Shown here in pieces: positions 37,170 through 46,863 of a stretch of 64,000 nt of DNA (position 1 is the stretch's first letter; every line of letters begins with the position of its first letter). The DNA lies in assembly GCA_021832085.1 (NCBI GenBank), contig JAKBLM010000011.1:28067-92066 (forward strand), given 5' to 3'. Under the pieces are notes generated by a model. The model did not search any database. It was not told the DNA's origin and worked only from the letters and a program-made list of their open reading frames with translations. This stretch comes from Acidobacteriota bacterium (GTDB lineage Bacteria > Acidobacteriota > Terriglobia > Acidiferrales > UBA7541). The position numbers and the translations under genes were made by a program.

Positions 37170-37624
37170 GAGTCCCTCGCGATCTTGGCTGTCCTGTAAT
37201 TTCCCCGCGTAGGCGGAATTTCGCAGTGCTGGAAATGCGCCGGAGCCAATTCACCGAAGGCCGCCATTGCGTTCCCAGCCGCGTCGCACTGGCACAGGAA
37301 ATCCCGCGTGGATGCAACCGCTATCTGAAAAAAGTGTAGCCAGATCCCCCGCCCCTTTGAAACACCTTTTTCGCCCGCCCCGCCGCTGGCGTCTCGCCGG
37401 CGCCTCTTGCCCGAACCTCTTACAGGGACTGCTGACCAACGAGCCTTCAGCAGGCCGCGCGAGCCAATGAGGTCCGTGTAGCGCCGCCCTTCAGGGCGGC
37501 AGCTTGTCGGCAACGAGGAGAAAAGATGGCGGGCCGATGCCACCACCTCGGAATTCATTCTCTCTTTCTACTAAATGGCTTATCAGAAATACGGGCTACG
37601 CCTTCGGCCTTTTGTCGTTTCCCC
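37170..37624. other. 455-bp intergenic region carrying a family A repeat
   Basis: Lies between the ABC permease gene and the acyl-CoA synthetase gene, both on the minus strand. The only element recognised is the family A repeat at 37478-37524. No gene or clear terminator was seen. Confidence 0.4.
37478..37524. repeat. Intergenic repeat family A, copy 3
   Basis: Hairpin GCCGCCCT-TC-AGGGCGGC (37483-37500), followed by AGCTTGTCGG and ACGAGGAGAAAA. Relative to copy 2 one A-T pair in the stem has become G-C on both arms, keeping the pairing. Confidence 0.7.
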
Positions 37625-40282
37625 TCACTCCTCCCGCAGCGCCGCGACGGGATCCACCCGCATCGCCCGCCGCGCAGGAACATAACACGCGGCAAGAGCC
37701 ACGAGCATCAGCAACGCGCCAGAGGCCACATACACTGCCGGGTCAAGCGGTTTCACCTCGAATAGCAAGCTTGACAGCAGGCTACCGGCTGTCATAGCTC
37801 CGGCTGACCCGAGAACTATGCCCAGCGCGGCCAACTTCGCCGCCTGCCCGACCACCAGGCGCACGACGTCCCCCGGACCGGCGCCAAGCGCCACACGGAC
37901 ACCGATTTCGTGCGTGCGCTGACTCAACTGAAACCCCAAAACGCCGTAGATGCCCACCAGAGTCAGCAGGAGGGCCAACCCGCCAAACATGCCCAGCAGG
38001 AGCGCGTTGAATCGCGGTTGCGCCACGGCCGCGCTGATCAGCTGCGGCATGGATCGGATGCTGACGATACGCAGGCCTGGCCACGCTCCAGAAAGGGCGT
38101 TGCGGATTGCGGCGTGCAATCCCCTGGCTGCGCGCACCCGCAACACCCAATCCATCTGCATACTTCCCCCAGGATAGTAGACCATCGGCGGAGAGGGCCG
38201 GGTGATGGTTTCTCTCGTGTTGCCGACGACGCAGACGACCTCGAGGACGAGCCGACTCTTGGAATACTCATGCCCCTTGTACTCGCCGACAACAATGTGG
38301 CCACCCAGGGGGCTTCCATTTGGCCACCAGTCGCGCGCGAGCGTTTCGTCAATGACAGCGACCGTCGGCTTTGGAGTTACGTCGCTCGCCAGAAAAACCC
38401 GGCCGCGTAACACCGGGATTCGCATCGTCGAAAAGTACCCGGGGGACACCGCGCGGAACTCGGTGCCACCGATACTATCGTCCGGATGGCCCTCCCGCTG
38501 GGCCGGAAAGTTCTGGTGTCCGGTCAGCGGGGCAACGGAAACCGAGGCGGCTGACTCGACACCGGGAATCCCCCGCAGCCGTGCCAGAACCTCGCGCTGG
38601 TCCGCCAAGAACGCGGCCTTAGTGGTGGGCTGTTTGCCAGGTAGTGGCTCCGTTTGGATCACCACAAGGTGTGCGGGGTCAAATCCCAGGTTCTGGCTGT
38701 AGAGTCTGTATAGACTGTCGAGAAGCAATCCCGCCGCGAGGGTCAACATCAGTGAGATTGCAACTTCCCCGACAACCAGCAGTTTCAGAATTTTCCCGCC
38801 ACGACGTCCAATCGCTCCTGTTCGCCCGCCCTCTTTCAGCGCTGAACTCCAATCCGGCACCCAAGACCGGAAATATCCCGTCAGGGCGAACACGACACTC
38901 ACAGCGACGCCCAACAACAGCGTGAAAAGAAGCACGCGATTGTCAAGGCGAATTTGCGACGTGGCTGGTAGATTCCACGGGATTGTGGAAACAGCCGCAT
39001 GGAGGACGCCCGCGGCCAGCCCCACTCCAACGGCTGCCCCGACCAGACCGAGCAGCAATCCTTCAGTCAAGAATTGGGCAAGCAACCTTCCGCGCCCGGC
39101 TCCGAGGGCCATACGAACCGAAATCTCCTGCTGGCGTGCCGTCGCGCGCGCAAGCAGCAGGCTCGCCACGTTCCCGCAAGCGACGAGCAGCAACAGGCTC
39201 ACGACGCCGAGCAGCAAAAGCAGAATCGTCCGATGAGCGTGCTCCTGATAGCTCTGATACGACCGGACGAGCATTGTGCCTTTGACTCGCAGAAACGGCG
39301 GCGCTTGAGCGTTAAATTCGCTGGAGAGCAACCTCATCTCGGCGTTGGCCTGGGCCAGCGATATCCCGGTCTTCAACCGGCCCAAGACTTCCGTGTTGTA
39401 CCCGGTGTCGCCGAGTCCCTTAGCAAAACGCTGCGCGACGAACAGATCCGGCCGCTCGCTATACTCCGGCGGATCGCTGAACTCGAAGCCTCTCGGCAGA
39501 ACCCCGATCACGGCATACACCCGCTCGTCGAGCACGATTTGGCTGCCGATGATGTTTTTTTCCGAATGGAAGAAGTCTCGCCATAGGCTATTCGTCAGCA
39601 CCGCAACCCTTGGCGCGCCGGGCTCGGTATCCGCGCGGACAAACCCCCGTCCCAGGACAGGTTGGACGCCGAAGGTATGAAAGAAGCCATCGGTGACCCA
39701 GAGTCCCTTCATCCATCCGCTTTGCGTCCCAGCGCGAATCTCCACGCCCCGCTCGTCGCTAATTCCGGCGAGCGACGCGAAGGATCTGCTGTGGCCCCGC
39801 CAGAATTTGAATTCCGGGTCGTTGAGATTCTGGTTGACACGGGCTGGAAATTTCCAGGATAGATGGACGATGCGGCTGGGGTGAGGATAGGGAAGCGGAT
39901 GCAACATCAGCGCATCAACAATCGAGAAAATCGCCGTATTGGCGCCGATTCCCAGCGCCAGCGTCAAAATCGCCACCACGGTGAATCCCGGCGATTTCCG
40001 CAACATCCGCAGTGCATACCGCACGTCGATCAGGAAATCCTCGAGCCGCGCCCAGCGCCACACGTCCCGCCCGCGCTCCTCCGCAAACATCACATTCCCG
40101 AATTCCCGCCGCGCCGCATGTTCCGCCTCTTCGCGCGCCATGCCCCCAGCCACAAGCTCTTCGACTTTCTCGTCGAGATGCGCGCGAATCTCCTCCGCCA
40201 GCTCCCCGTAAATCCGCTTGCGCCCGAAGATCCGCCTCACCCAGCTCGCCGGCTCACCCCTCCCCACCCACGCCGTTGTCAT
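37625..40282 (-). CDS. ABC transporter permease, acidobacterial duplicated orphan type (MacB/FtsX), copy 1
   Basis: 885 residues. A charged N-terminal prefix domain ([29 protein letters not shown]) ends near residue 75. A first membrane helix ([23 protein letters not shown]) is followed by a MacB-like periplasmic core and an FtsX helix set at about 360-480. A second FtsX-like helix set lies at the C-terminus, ending in [17 protein letters not shown]. The layout is the duplicated orphan permease common in Acidobacteriota, usually paired with PadR regulators and lacking a linked ATPase; none is beside it. The start is uncertain: ATG 40282 lies in a family B repeat, and GTG 40240 is closer to the paralog's N-terminus. 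Confidence 0.88.
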   Translation of the reverse strand: MTTAWVGRGEPASWVRRIFGRKRIYGELAEEIRAHLDEKVEELVAGGMAREEAEHAARREFGNVMFAEERGRDVWRWARLEDFLIDVRYALRMLRKSPGFTVVAILTLALGIGANTAIFSIVDALMLHPLPYPHPSRIVHLSWKFPARVNQNLNDPEFKFWRGHSRSFASLAGISDERGVEIRAGTQSGWMKGLWVTDGFFHTFGVQPVLGRGFVRADTEPGAPRVAVLTNSLWRDFFHSEKNIIGSQIVLDERVYAVIGVLPRGFEFSDPPEYSERPDLFVAQRFAKGLGDTGYNTEVLGRLKTGISLAQANAEMRLLSSEFNAQAPPFLRVKGTMLVRSYQSYQEHAHRTILLLLLGVVSLLLLVACGNVASLLLARATARQQEISVRMALGAGRGRLLAQFLTEGLLLGLVGAAVGVGLAAGVLHAAVSTIPWNLPATSQIRLDNRVLLFTLLLGVAVSVVFALTGYFRSWVPDWSSALKEGGRTGAIGRRGGKILKLLVVGEVAISLMLTLAAGLLLDSLYRLYSQNLGFDPAHLVVIQTEPLPGKQPTTKAAFLADQREVLARLRGIPGVESAASVSVAPLTGHQNFPAQREGHPDDSIGGTEFRAVSPGYFSTMRIPVLRGRVFLASDVTPKPTVAVIDETLARDWWPNGSPLGGHIVVGEYKGHEYSKSRLVLEVVCVVGNTRETITRPSPPMVYYPGGSMQMDWVLRVRAARGLHAAIRNALSGAWPGLRIVSIRSMPQLISAAVAQPRFNALLLGMFGGLALLLTLVGIYGVLGFQLSQRTHEIGVRVALGAGPGDVVRLVVGQAAKLAALGIVLGSAGAMTAGSLLSSLLFEVKPLDPAVYVASGALLMLVALAACYVPARRAMRVDPVAALREE
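39932..40237 (-). repeat. Near-identical prefix segment shared with the neighbouring permease (copy 1)
   Basis: Encodes residues about 16-117 of this permease. Compared with 42780-43085, only four of 102 residues differ by hand alignment, and DNA identity is very high. Beyond this block the two proteins diverge sharply. Confidence 0.75.
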
Positions 40283-40370
40283 CCCGAACCCGGTCGGCGT
40301 TTCCTGCCGCGGTCGGTGACGACCGCAGGGAGTCCCGACGCGGTTTGTCGGGAGGGATCTGCTGTTCCCA
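40277..40370. repeat. Intergenic repeat family B, copy 2
   Basis: Begins TGTCATCCCGAAC and contains the hairpin TCCCGAC-7 nt-GTCGGGA (40333-40353), then GGGATCTG. It spans the annotated start codon of the downstream permease gene. Confidence 0.7.
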
Positions 40371-40412
40371 CCACCACACCGCCGCCATTGCCGTCACGCC
40401 TTGAGTCGCCGC

Positions 40413-43097
40413 TCACTCATTCCGCAGTGCCCTTACCGGATCCACCCGCATCGCCCGCCGCGCCGGCAAATACGCGGCAACCAAACCCACCGCAATCATC
40501 ACGCCTGCCGCCGCGCCGAGCGTCACAGGATCATGAGGAGAGATTCCGTAGAGCATGTGCGCCACCAGCCGTCCCGCGCCTAACGCGCACCCGACCCCGA
40601 TTCCGAGCCCCAGGCAAATGAGGATCAGCACTTCACGCATCACCATCCTTGCAATTGCCTCACGCTGGGCCCCTAGCGCCATCCGCAACCCGATTTCGCG
40701 TGTTCGCCCGGCAACCGAGTTGGCTATCAATCCATACAGCCCGATCGCGGCCAGCAGCAGCGCTAATCCGCCGAAAAACCCAGCGAGCATCGCCGTCAGT
40801 CGCTCGCGTACCAGCGACTGACCGATTTCTTCCCTCACAGTGCTTACCGAGGCAACGTACTCATGCCCAAGCGACGCCACAGCCGCCTTGATCGCTCCGT
40901 CGAGCCCTTGCGGACCCTCCTTCGCTCGTACGTATAGAACTCCGAAGCCCTCCAGCTGCCGGTGTTGCGTCATCGGAATGTAGAGAACTTCCGGGCTTCC
41001 CTCCCGAACGTCGAACAGGTGCGCGTTGCTCACCACTCCAACGATTTCCATGGGCGGCCATTGGGACTTGGACAACCCTGGCAACTCGACGTGCCGACCG
41101 ATAGGGTTGCGACCGGGGAACAGGCTCCCGGCCAGGTTCTCACTCACGATCACCACTGGCGCCGAGTGGGTATCGTCCCCCCAGTCGAATGAGCGCCCGC
41201 GAACCAATCTGATCCCCGTCGTCCGGAAGAATCCGGGCGTAACTCCCGCCACGCAAACGGCCACCGTGTCACGATTGACGGCTCCCACGGGACGAACACG
41301 TTCCTTCCAAACGTACCCGGCCCCGATCCCCAGCCACCCAAATCCCGCCGAAACCACCCCGGGCAGGCTGTTCACCCGCTTGGTCAGTTCGCGGTAGTAG
41401 CTGACCCAGCGGATGTTCCTGTACCCGTTGGGCACGGGCGCCATCCGGACCTGGAGAACACCGCGTCTTCGAAATCCCAGCCTCATCTCGCTGGCTTTTA
41501 CGAAGCTCTGAAGGAAAAGCCCTGCGCACGCCACGAGAACCAGCGACAGCGCCACCTGCGTCACAATCAATCCCTTTCCCAGGCGGCCAGTCCCGCGCCC
41601 CAGCGCGCGTGTGCCCTGCCTCAGTGTGGCATTCGGGTCGGTTCGCGAGGCGCGCCACGCAGGCGCAAGCCCGGCCGCCACGCCCGTCAGCACCGCGACC
41701 GCCGTTGTAAATCCCAAAACCCGCAAGTCAGGGCTCAGGTCCACAGGGCCGAGCGACGAGAAGGCCCATTGGCCAACTACACGGCAGGCTCCGTCGGCGA
41801 ATGCCACCCCAATCGTCGCTCCCGCCGCCGAAAGCACCAGGCTTTCGGTGAGCATTTGCCGCGCCAGTCTCCAGCCGCCCGAGCCCAGCGCCGCCCGCAC
41901 TCCCATTTCGTGGCTCCGCATCGCCGCCCGCGCCAGCATCAGGCCGGCGAGGTTCACGCAGGCAACCAGCAGCACCAGCGCGGAAATTCCCAGCAGCACG
42001 TAGACCGGCTTGGCGAAAACGCTCTCGAGATACCCTTCGCCGTGCTCCCCAGATTCCACGCGCAACCGCATGGCCCGGTATTGCGCTCTCACCACCGGCG
42101 TCACTCCGGCAGGGACCGCCGCCTTGCGAACGCCCGGCCAGAGCGATTCGAGCTGCGCACGCGCCTGGTCGAGCGTCACCCCGGACCTCAGCCGAGCCTC
42201 CACAGTCACCCACTGCCGGTCGAGTTCGCTGTCCGCGTAACCCATGCGCCCCGCCACCTGTGGCACCGCCGTTAGCGGTATCGCCACGTCCTGATTGAGC
42301 GCCTCGGTCTGCTCACCTACTCTCCGGCAGACGCCGATGATCGCAAACGGTACGCCTTCGATCTCGATCGTTTTGCCGACCACGTTCCGTGCACCACCGT
42401 ATCGCTTTTGCCAGAATCCATAGCTGAGCACGGCCACTTGCGCGGGTACGCCTGTCTTTAGATCTACATCTTCGGGACCGATCAGCCGCCCGAGCTTTGG
42501 CCTCACGCCCCACCCGGAAAAATAACCGCCAGTCACCCCCGAGACAGTGGTTGTGGAGAACATCCCGTTGGCTTTGACGGCCACCTGCACCGGACCCCAC
42601 CACGCAAACGTGCTAGAAAATACCCGTTGCTCCCGCGAAAATTCCCGAAACATCGGGACGGACAGGGACACATAAAATTTGTCGACGTTGCCGGCGTTTC
42701 GCACTCCAAAACGCACCAACTGCTCCGGATGCGGAACTGGGAGCGGCTGCAACACCAGCACATCGAGCAAAGTAAAGAGCGCCGTATTGGCCCCAATTCC
42801 CAGCGCCAGCGTCAAAATTGCCACCAAGGCGAATCCCGGCGATTTCCGCAACATCCGCAGTGCATACCGCACGTCGATCAGGAAATCCTCGAGCCGCGCC
42901 CAGCGCCAGACGTCCCGCCCCCGCTCCTCCGCCAGCATCACATTCCCAAATTCCCGCCGCGCCGCATGTTCGGCTTCCTCCCGTGTCATGCCGCCCGCGA
43001 CCAACTCCTCGACTTTTTCATCGAGATGCGCGCGAATCTCCTCCGCCAGCTCCCCGTAAATCCGCTTGCGCCCGAAGATCCGTCGCAACCAGTTCAT
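40413..43097 (-). CDS. ABC transporter permease, acidobacterial duplicated orphan type (MacB/FtsX), copy 2
   Basis: 894 residues. Same architecture as its neighbour: prefix domain with [21 protein letters not shown], first helix [12 protein letters not shown], a MacB-like extracytoplasmic core, FtsX helices at about 360-470 and again near the end (MREVLILICLGLGIGVGCALGAG), closing [20 protein letters not shown] 43097 has GGAAGGCGG upstream. It is 70 bp downstream of padR on the same strand, so it is probably padR-controlled. Substrate unknown; no ATPase gene is adjacent. Confidence 0.9.
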   Translation of the reverse strand: MNWLRRIFGRKRIYGELAEEIRAHLDEKVEELVAGGMTREEAEHAARREFGNVMLAEERGRDVWRWARLEDFLIDVRYALRMLRKSPGFALVAILTLALGIGANTALFTLLDVLVLQPLPVPHPEQLVRFGVRNAGNVDKFYVSLSVPMFREFSREQRVFSSTFAWWGPVQVAVKANGMFSTTTVSGVTGGYFSGWGVRPKLGRLIGPEDVDLKTGVPAQVAVLSYGFWQKRYGGARNVVGKTIEIEGVPFAIIGVCRRVGEQTEALNQDVAIPLTAVPQVAGRMGYADSELDRQWVTVEARLRSGVTLDQARAQLESLWPGVRKAAVPAGVTPVVRAQYRAMRLRVESGEHGEGYLESVFAKPVYVLLGISALVLLVACVNLAGLMLARAAMRSHEMGVRAALGSGGWRLARQMLTESLVLSAAGATIGVAFADGACRVVGQWAFSSLGPVDLSPDLRVLGFTTAVAVLTGVAAGLAPAWRASRTDPNATLRQGTRALGRGTGRLGKGLIVTQVALSLVLVACAGLFLQSFVKASEMRLGFRRRGVLQVRMAPVPNGYRNIRWVSYYRELTKRVNSLPGVVSAGFGWLGIGAGYVWKERVRPVGAVNRDTVAVCVAGVTPGFFRTTGIRLVRGRSFDWGDDTHSAPVVIVSENLAGSLFPGRNPIGRHVELPGLSKSQWPPMEIVGVVSNAHLFDVREGSPEVLYIPMTQHRQLEGFGVLYVRAKEGPQGLDGAIKAAVASLGHEYVASVSTVREEIGQSLVRERLTAMLAGFFGGLALLLAAIGLYGLIANSVAGRTREIGLRMALGAQREAIARMVMREVLILICLGLGIGVGCALGAGRLVAHMLYGISPHDPVTLGAAAGVMIAVGLVAAYLPARRAMRVDPVRALRNE
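42780..43085 (-). repeat. Near-identical prefix segment shared with the neighbouring permease (copy 2)
   Basis: Encodes residues about 5-106. Partner of 39932-40237. The offset between copies is 2848 bp. Confidence 0.75.
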
Positions 43098-43167
43098 GAA
43101 TTCCGCCTTCCGCGAGCACAGCCAGGATTGGCTGTGCTACTGACGAATCATGCTTCCCTTGCCCGTT

Positions 43168-43515
43168 TCACGTCTTCCCCGGCGCCAGCACGAGCGTGAT
43201 CCCCTCGAGCATCTGCTCGAACTGCGAAACTTCCCGCTCCAGGTGCCTGGCTCCCTTCGGCGTGAGCCGGTAAATCCTCACCCGGCGACCGGTTGCCGAG
43301 ACGCCCCACTCCGCCTTCACCAGTCCCTCTTTCAGCAGGCGCTGCAGCGCCGGATAGAGTGAGCCTTCCTCGACCCGGAGCAAGTTGTTCGATTGCCGCT
43401 TGATGTGCTGCGCGAGCGCGTAGCCGTGCAGCGGCTGCCATTTCAGCGTCCTGAGCACCATCATCTCGAGCGCGCCGGGAAACAGGTCCCGCGGCTCCTT
43501 TCGTTTTTTGGCCAT
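43168..43515 (-). CDS. PadR-family transcriptional regulator
   Basis: 115 residues. The winged helix shows LEMMVLRTLKWQPLHGYALAQHIKR, EEGSLYPALQRLLKEGLVKAEW and GRRVRIYRLTPKGARHLERE. A short C-terminal helix (VSQFEQMLEGITLVL) fits the PadR-s2 form. It precedes copy 2 of the permeases and is divergent from the glycosidase gene. PadR repressors of this group commonly sit before orphan permease genes; the inducer is unknown. The ATG has AAGGGAA upstream. Confidence 0.92.
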   Translation of the reverse strand: MAKKRKEPRDLFPGALEMMVLRTLKWQPLHGYALAQHIKRQSNNLLRVEEGSLYPALQRLLKEGLVKAEWGVSATGRRVRIYRLTPKGARHLEREVSQFEQMLEGITLVLAPGKT

Positions 43516-43665
43516 CGTTCCCTTGGTCCTTCCCGCAATCCTCGGATTCCCTTTTTCTCTATGCCTAGAGCAAAATAGTCTCTGCTCGACTCCCTGTCAA
43601 TCCCCGATTGCCGCATTCCCTTCCCCCGGCGGCCAAGTTCCCGTTCTCTTCGCGAGCCGTCCCGT

Positions 43666-43671
43666 TATAAT
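43666..43671 (+). promoter_or_regulatory. Possible -10 box of the glycosidase gene
   Basis: Exact TATAAT, 56 bp before the glycosidase start, in GC-rich surroundings. The -35 region at about 43643-43649 is poor (TTCTCT), so the call is tentative. Confidence 0.35.
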
Positions 43672-43727
43672 CGGCCGGCAGTAGACGCTCAGAGGAAATT
43701 CGGATTTTCCCGGTGGAGGCTCACTCG

Positions 43728-46439
43728 ATGCGGAAGACTCGCGACGTCCTGGCCGGCCTGCTGATCTGTTTACTGCTGCTGGCGCTTTCCGGAGGCCGAG
43801 CTCAGGCGCAAAAAGTCTCACCCGGCCGCACGGCTGCGAGCCGCCCCACCCCTGCTTACCTGAACCCGAACCTGCCCCTGGACGTGCGCGTAAAGGACCT
43901 GGTTTCGCGGATGACGCTCGAGGAGAAGGCCTCGCAGATGGTGAACAAAGCCAGGGCCATCCCCCGCCTCGGCGTCCCCGCCTACGACTGGTGGAGCGAA
44001 GCCCTGCACGGCGACGCCCGCGCCGGCCGCGCCACCGTTTTCCCGCAGGCAATCGGCCTGGCGGCCACCTGGAACACGAATCTCCTGCACCAGATCGCCG
44101 TCGCCATCTCCAACGAAGGGCGCGCGAAATACGAATGGAACCAACTCTCCGGCGGAAAGCTCGGCAATCGCGGGCTCGATTTCTGGGCGCCCAACATCAA
44201 CATCTTCCGCGATCCGCGCTGGGGCCGAGGGCAGGAAACCTACGGCGAGGATCCCTACTTGGCCAGCCAACTGGCCGTCGCCTTCGTCACCGGCATGCAG
44301 GGAAACAACCCGCTCTATTTCCGCACCATCGCCACGCCCAAGCATTTCGACGTGCATAGCGGACCGGAAATGATCCGCCACGTTTTCGACGCCCGCATTT
44401 CCGCCCGCGCGCTCGAAGGCACCTACCTTCCCGCCTTTCGCGCGGCGATCATGCAAGGCAAAGCCGATTCGGTGATGTGCGCCTACAGCGCAGTGGACGG
44501 CGTACCCGCCTGCGCCTCGAAATTGCTGCTCCAGGACATCCTCCGCAAGGCGTGGCATTTCCATGGCTACGTCGTCTCCGATTGCGGCGCCATCCGCGAC
44601 ATCTGGCTGAATCACCACTACGCGCCCGATCTGGTCCACGCCGTCGCCGACGCGGTGAACGCGGGCACCGATCTTTCCTGCGGTAATGAATTTCTCGAAG
44701 TGCCCGCCGCGGTCCGCGAAGGCCTGCTGAGCGAAGCAGCCGTGAATCGCGCGGTCACGCGCCTCTTCCGCGCCCGCTTCCGGCTGGGATTGTTCGATCC
44801 GCCGTCCCGCGTGCCCTACGCGCACACGCCGCTTTCGGAAATCGATTCGCCGGCGCATCGCCGCCTGGCCCTCCAGGCCGCCCGCGAAAGCATCGTGCTG
44901 CTGAAGAACGAAAATCACACGCTTCCGTTCGGCGCGAACGTTCATTCGATCGCCGTTGTCGGCCCCGAAGCGAATCTGCTGGCGCCGCTGCTGGGCGATT
45001 ACCACGGAACGCCGCAAGACCCTGTGACCCCGCTCGCCGGCATGATCCGCCGCTTTGCAGGGCACGCGCTCCTGCTTTACGCGCAGGGATCGAAACTCGT
45101 GGGCTTGCTGCCCATCCCCGTTCCCGCCAGCGCCCTTTCGCCCGCCGCCACGGCACGCGACCGCTCGATCGGTGGCCTCACCGGCGAATATTTCAACAAT
45201 ACGGATTTACGCGGCTCGCCGGTTCTCACGCGAACCGATCTCTCGGTTGATTTCGATTGGCAGGGGGTCAGGCCCTCCCCGGAATTGAGCAAGGGCACGT
45301 TTTCCGTGCGCTGGACCGGCATGTTCACGCCGCCTGCCCCGGGCACCTACGAACTCGGCGTTCGCATCGGCCGCTGCGACGGCAACTGCCGGCCGGGCCC
45401 TCGCGACGGCTTCAAACTCTATCTCGACGGTAAGCTGTTCGCGCAACGCTCCAGCACGCCGGGCCTCATGATTCCCATCACTTTCACCACCGCGGCGCCA
45501 CACGTGATTCGCCTTGAATATTTCCATCGGAACGCCGGCGCACCCGCTGGCATAAAGTTCCTCTGGAACGCGCCCGCAGCGGCCTTGCGCGATCAAGCGC
45601 TCGCCGCCGCGAAACACGCCGACGTGGTGGTCGCCTTCCTCGGCCTCGATTCCCGTCTCGAAAGTGAAGAAAATCCCGCGATGAATTTGCCCGGCTTCTA
45701 CGGCGGCGACCGCACGCGCCTTTCCTTGCCTAAAACGCAGGAAGCGCTGCTACAGGCGCTCGGAACCACCGGCAAACCGATCGTCGTCGTTCTGATGAGC
45801 GGCAGCGCGCTGGCCGTCAATTGGGCCAAGGCGCATGCCGCTGCGATTCTGGAAGCGTGGTATCCCGGTGAGGAGGGCGGGACGGCAATTGCCGAAACCT
45901 TGGCGGGCGCGAACAATCCGGCGGGCCGCTTACCGGTCACCTTTTACAAGTCCGTCTCACAGCTGCCGCCTTTCGCCGATTATTCCATGAAAAATCGCAC
46001 CTACCGCTTTTTCCATGGCACGCCGCTCTTCCCGTTCGGCTTCGGGCTCAGCTACTCCCATTTCGCCTACACCGATTTGCGGCTTTCTTCGGAGAGCCTG
46101 ACGGCCGGAGCGCCGCTCGACGTCAACGTGACCGTGCGCAACACCAGCGCGCGCGCCGGCGGCGAGGTCGTCGAAGTCTACTTGAGTTTTCCTCCGTCAC
46201 CGGGCGCACCGATCCGCGCGCTGCGCGCCTTCGGCCGAATCCATCTGCAGGCGGGCCAAAGTGAAGAAGTTCACTTCCGGTTGTCGCCTCGCCAGCTGAG
46301 CGAGGTGAACGTGGCAGGCGAGCCCGTCATCGAGCCCGGCACGTATCACCTGTCCGTTGGCGGAGGCCAGCCCGGCAGCGGCCTGCCCACGCTGGCCGCC
46401 ACTTTCACGGTCCGCGGCTCGCTGGCGTTGCCTCGCTGA
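43728..46439 (+). CDS. Secreted glycoside hydrolase family 3 with PA14 domain
   Basis: 903 residues. A signal peptide (about 1-30) is followed by the GH3 N-terminal barrel with SRMTLEEKASQMVN, HGDARAGRATVFPQAIGLAATWN and FRTIATPKHFDVHSGPE. The nucleophile Asp is in HGYVVSDCGAI (Asp285), as in beta-glucosidase/xylosidase members. The alpha/beta sandwich follows, interrupted by a PA14 module at about 475-620 (GLTGEYFNN...GTYELGVRIG). A fibronectin-III-like C-terminus (PFGFGLSYSHFAY ...) completes it. The sequence resembles bacterial beta-xylosidase/glucosidase enzymes; the sugar preference is not determined. ATG 43728 is preferred over the upstream GTG because GGAGG lies 9 nt before it. It is likely periplasmic. 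Confidence 0.92.
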   Translation: MRKTRDVLAGLLICLLLLALSGGRAQAQKVSPGRTAASRPTPAYLNPNLPLDVRVKDLVSRMTLEEKASQMVNKARAIPRLGVPAYDWWSEALHGDARAGRATVFPQAIGLAATWNTNLLHQIAVAISNEGRAKYEWNQLSGGKLGNRGLDFWAPNINIFRDPRWGRGQETYGEDPYLASQLAVAFVTGMQGNNPLYFRTIATPKHFDVHSGPEMIRHVFDARISARALEGTYLPAFRAAIMQGKADSVMCAYSAVDGVPACASKLLLQDILRKAWHFHGYVVSDCGAIRDIWLNHHYAPDLVHAVADAVNAGTDLSCGNEFLEVPAAVREGLLSEAAVNRAVTRLFRARFRLGLFDPPSRVPYAHTPLSEIDSPAHRRLALQAARESIVLLKNENHTLPFGANVHSIAVVGPEANLLAPLLGDYHGTPQDPVTPLAGMIRRFAGHALLLYAQGSKLVGLLPIPVPASALSPAATARDRSIGGLTGEYFNNTDLRGSPVLTRTDLSVDFDWQGVRPSPELSKGTFSVRWTGMFTPPAPGTYELGVRIGRCDGNCRPGPRDGFKLYLDGKLFAQRSSTPGLMIPITFTTAAPHVIRLEYFHRNAGAPAGIKFLWNAPAAALRDQALAAAKHADVVVAFLGLDSRLESEENPAMNLPGFYGGDRTRLSLPKTQEALLQALGTTGKPIVVVLMSGSALAVNWAKAHAAAILEAWYPGEEGGTAIAETLAGANNPAGRLPVTFYKSVSQLPPFADYSMKNRTYRFFHGTPLFPFGFGLSYSHFAYTDLRLSSESLTAGAPLDVNVTVRNTSARAGGEVVEVYLSFPPSPGAPIRALRAFGRIHLQAGQSEEVHFRLSPRQLSEVNVAGEPVIEPGTYHLSVGGGQPGSGLPTLAATFTVRGSLALPR

Positions 46440-46508
46440 CAAGCGGCTGATACCGCCTCGTGATGGCTCCGCATTCATGCCTGCGGACCAGGCCGGGAGG
46501 GGTCTGTA

Positions 46509-46530
46509 GGGGCACGTCGCAACGTGCCCC
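46509..46530. terminator. Hairpin between convergent genes (possible bidirectional terminator or repeat)
   Basis: Perfect 9-bp stem GGGGCACGT / ACGTGCCCC with loop CGCA. There is no T-run on either side. It lies between the glycosidase and the MoaD-like gene, which both end nearby. A repeat element is equally possible. Confidence 0.45.
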
Positions 46531-46566
46531 ACGGAGTCCATGTCCGCCTCTCGCGCTGTGCGTCTG

Positions 46567-46863
46567 CTAGCCCCCGGCAATCGCACCGACGATGTAAAGC
46601 GGTTCCGCACCCGCAGCCACCGCTTCGGGCAGCGGCGCGTCGGGCGGCTCGTGAGAGATGTCTTCCTGGCACGCGAAAAAGCGCAGAAATGGCCGTCGCT
46701 TCCCGGTGGCGTGTTCGCGAATCGTTCCGCGAAGCACCGGATAGCTCGCCTCGAGCGCGTCGAGCACCGTGCGCTGCGTCACCGCGCCCTCGATTTCGAG
46801 CGTCACCTCGCCGCCCACCCGCGCCAGGCTGCGCAAATGCGCCGGCAGCACCACGCGAATCAT
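46567..46863 (-). CDS. MoaD/ThiS-like ubiquitin-fold sulfur-carrier protein
   Basis: 98 residues. [16 protein letters not shown] and [30 protein letters not shown] fit the MoaD/ThiS beta-grasp. The chain ends exactly in Gly-Gly (AIAGG), needed for adenylation and thiocarboxylation in sulfur carriers. The internal [25 protein letters not shown] includes the loop before the last strand. Its ATG overlaps the TGA of the propeller gene (ATGA), so the two are translated together. Canonical molybdopterin partners (MoaE, MoeB) are not nearby. It is a small gene easily missed because a longer frame covers it. Confidence 0.82.
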   Translation of the reverse strand: MIRVVLPAHLRSLARVGGEVTLEIEGAVTQRTVLDALEASYPVLRGTIREHATGKRRPFLRFFACQEDISHEPPDAPLPEAVAAGAEPLYIVGAIAGG

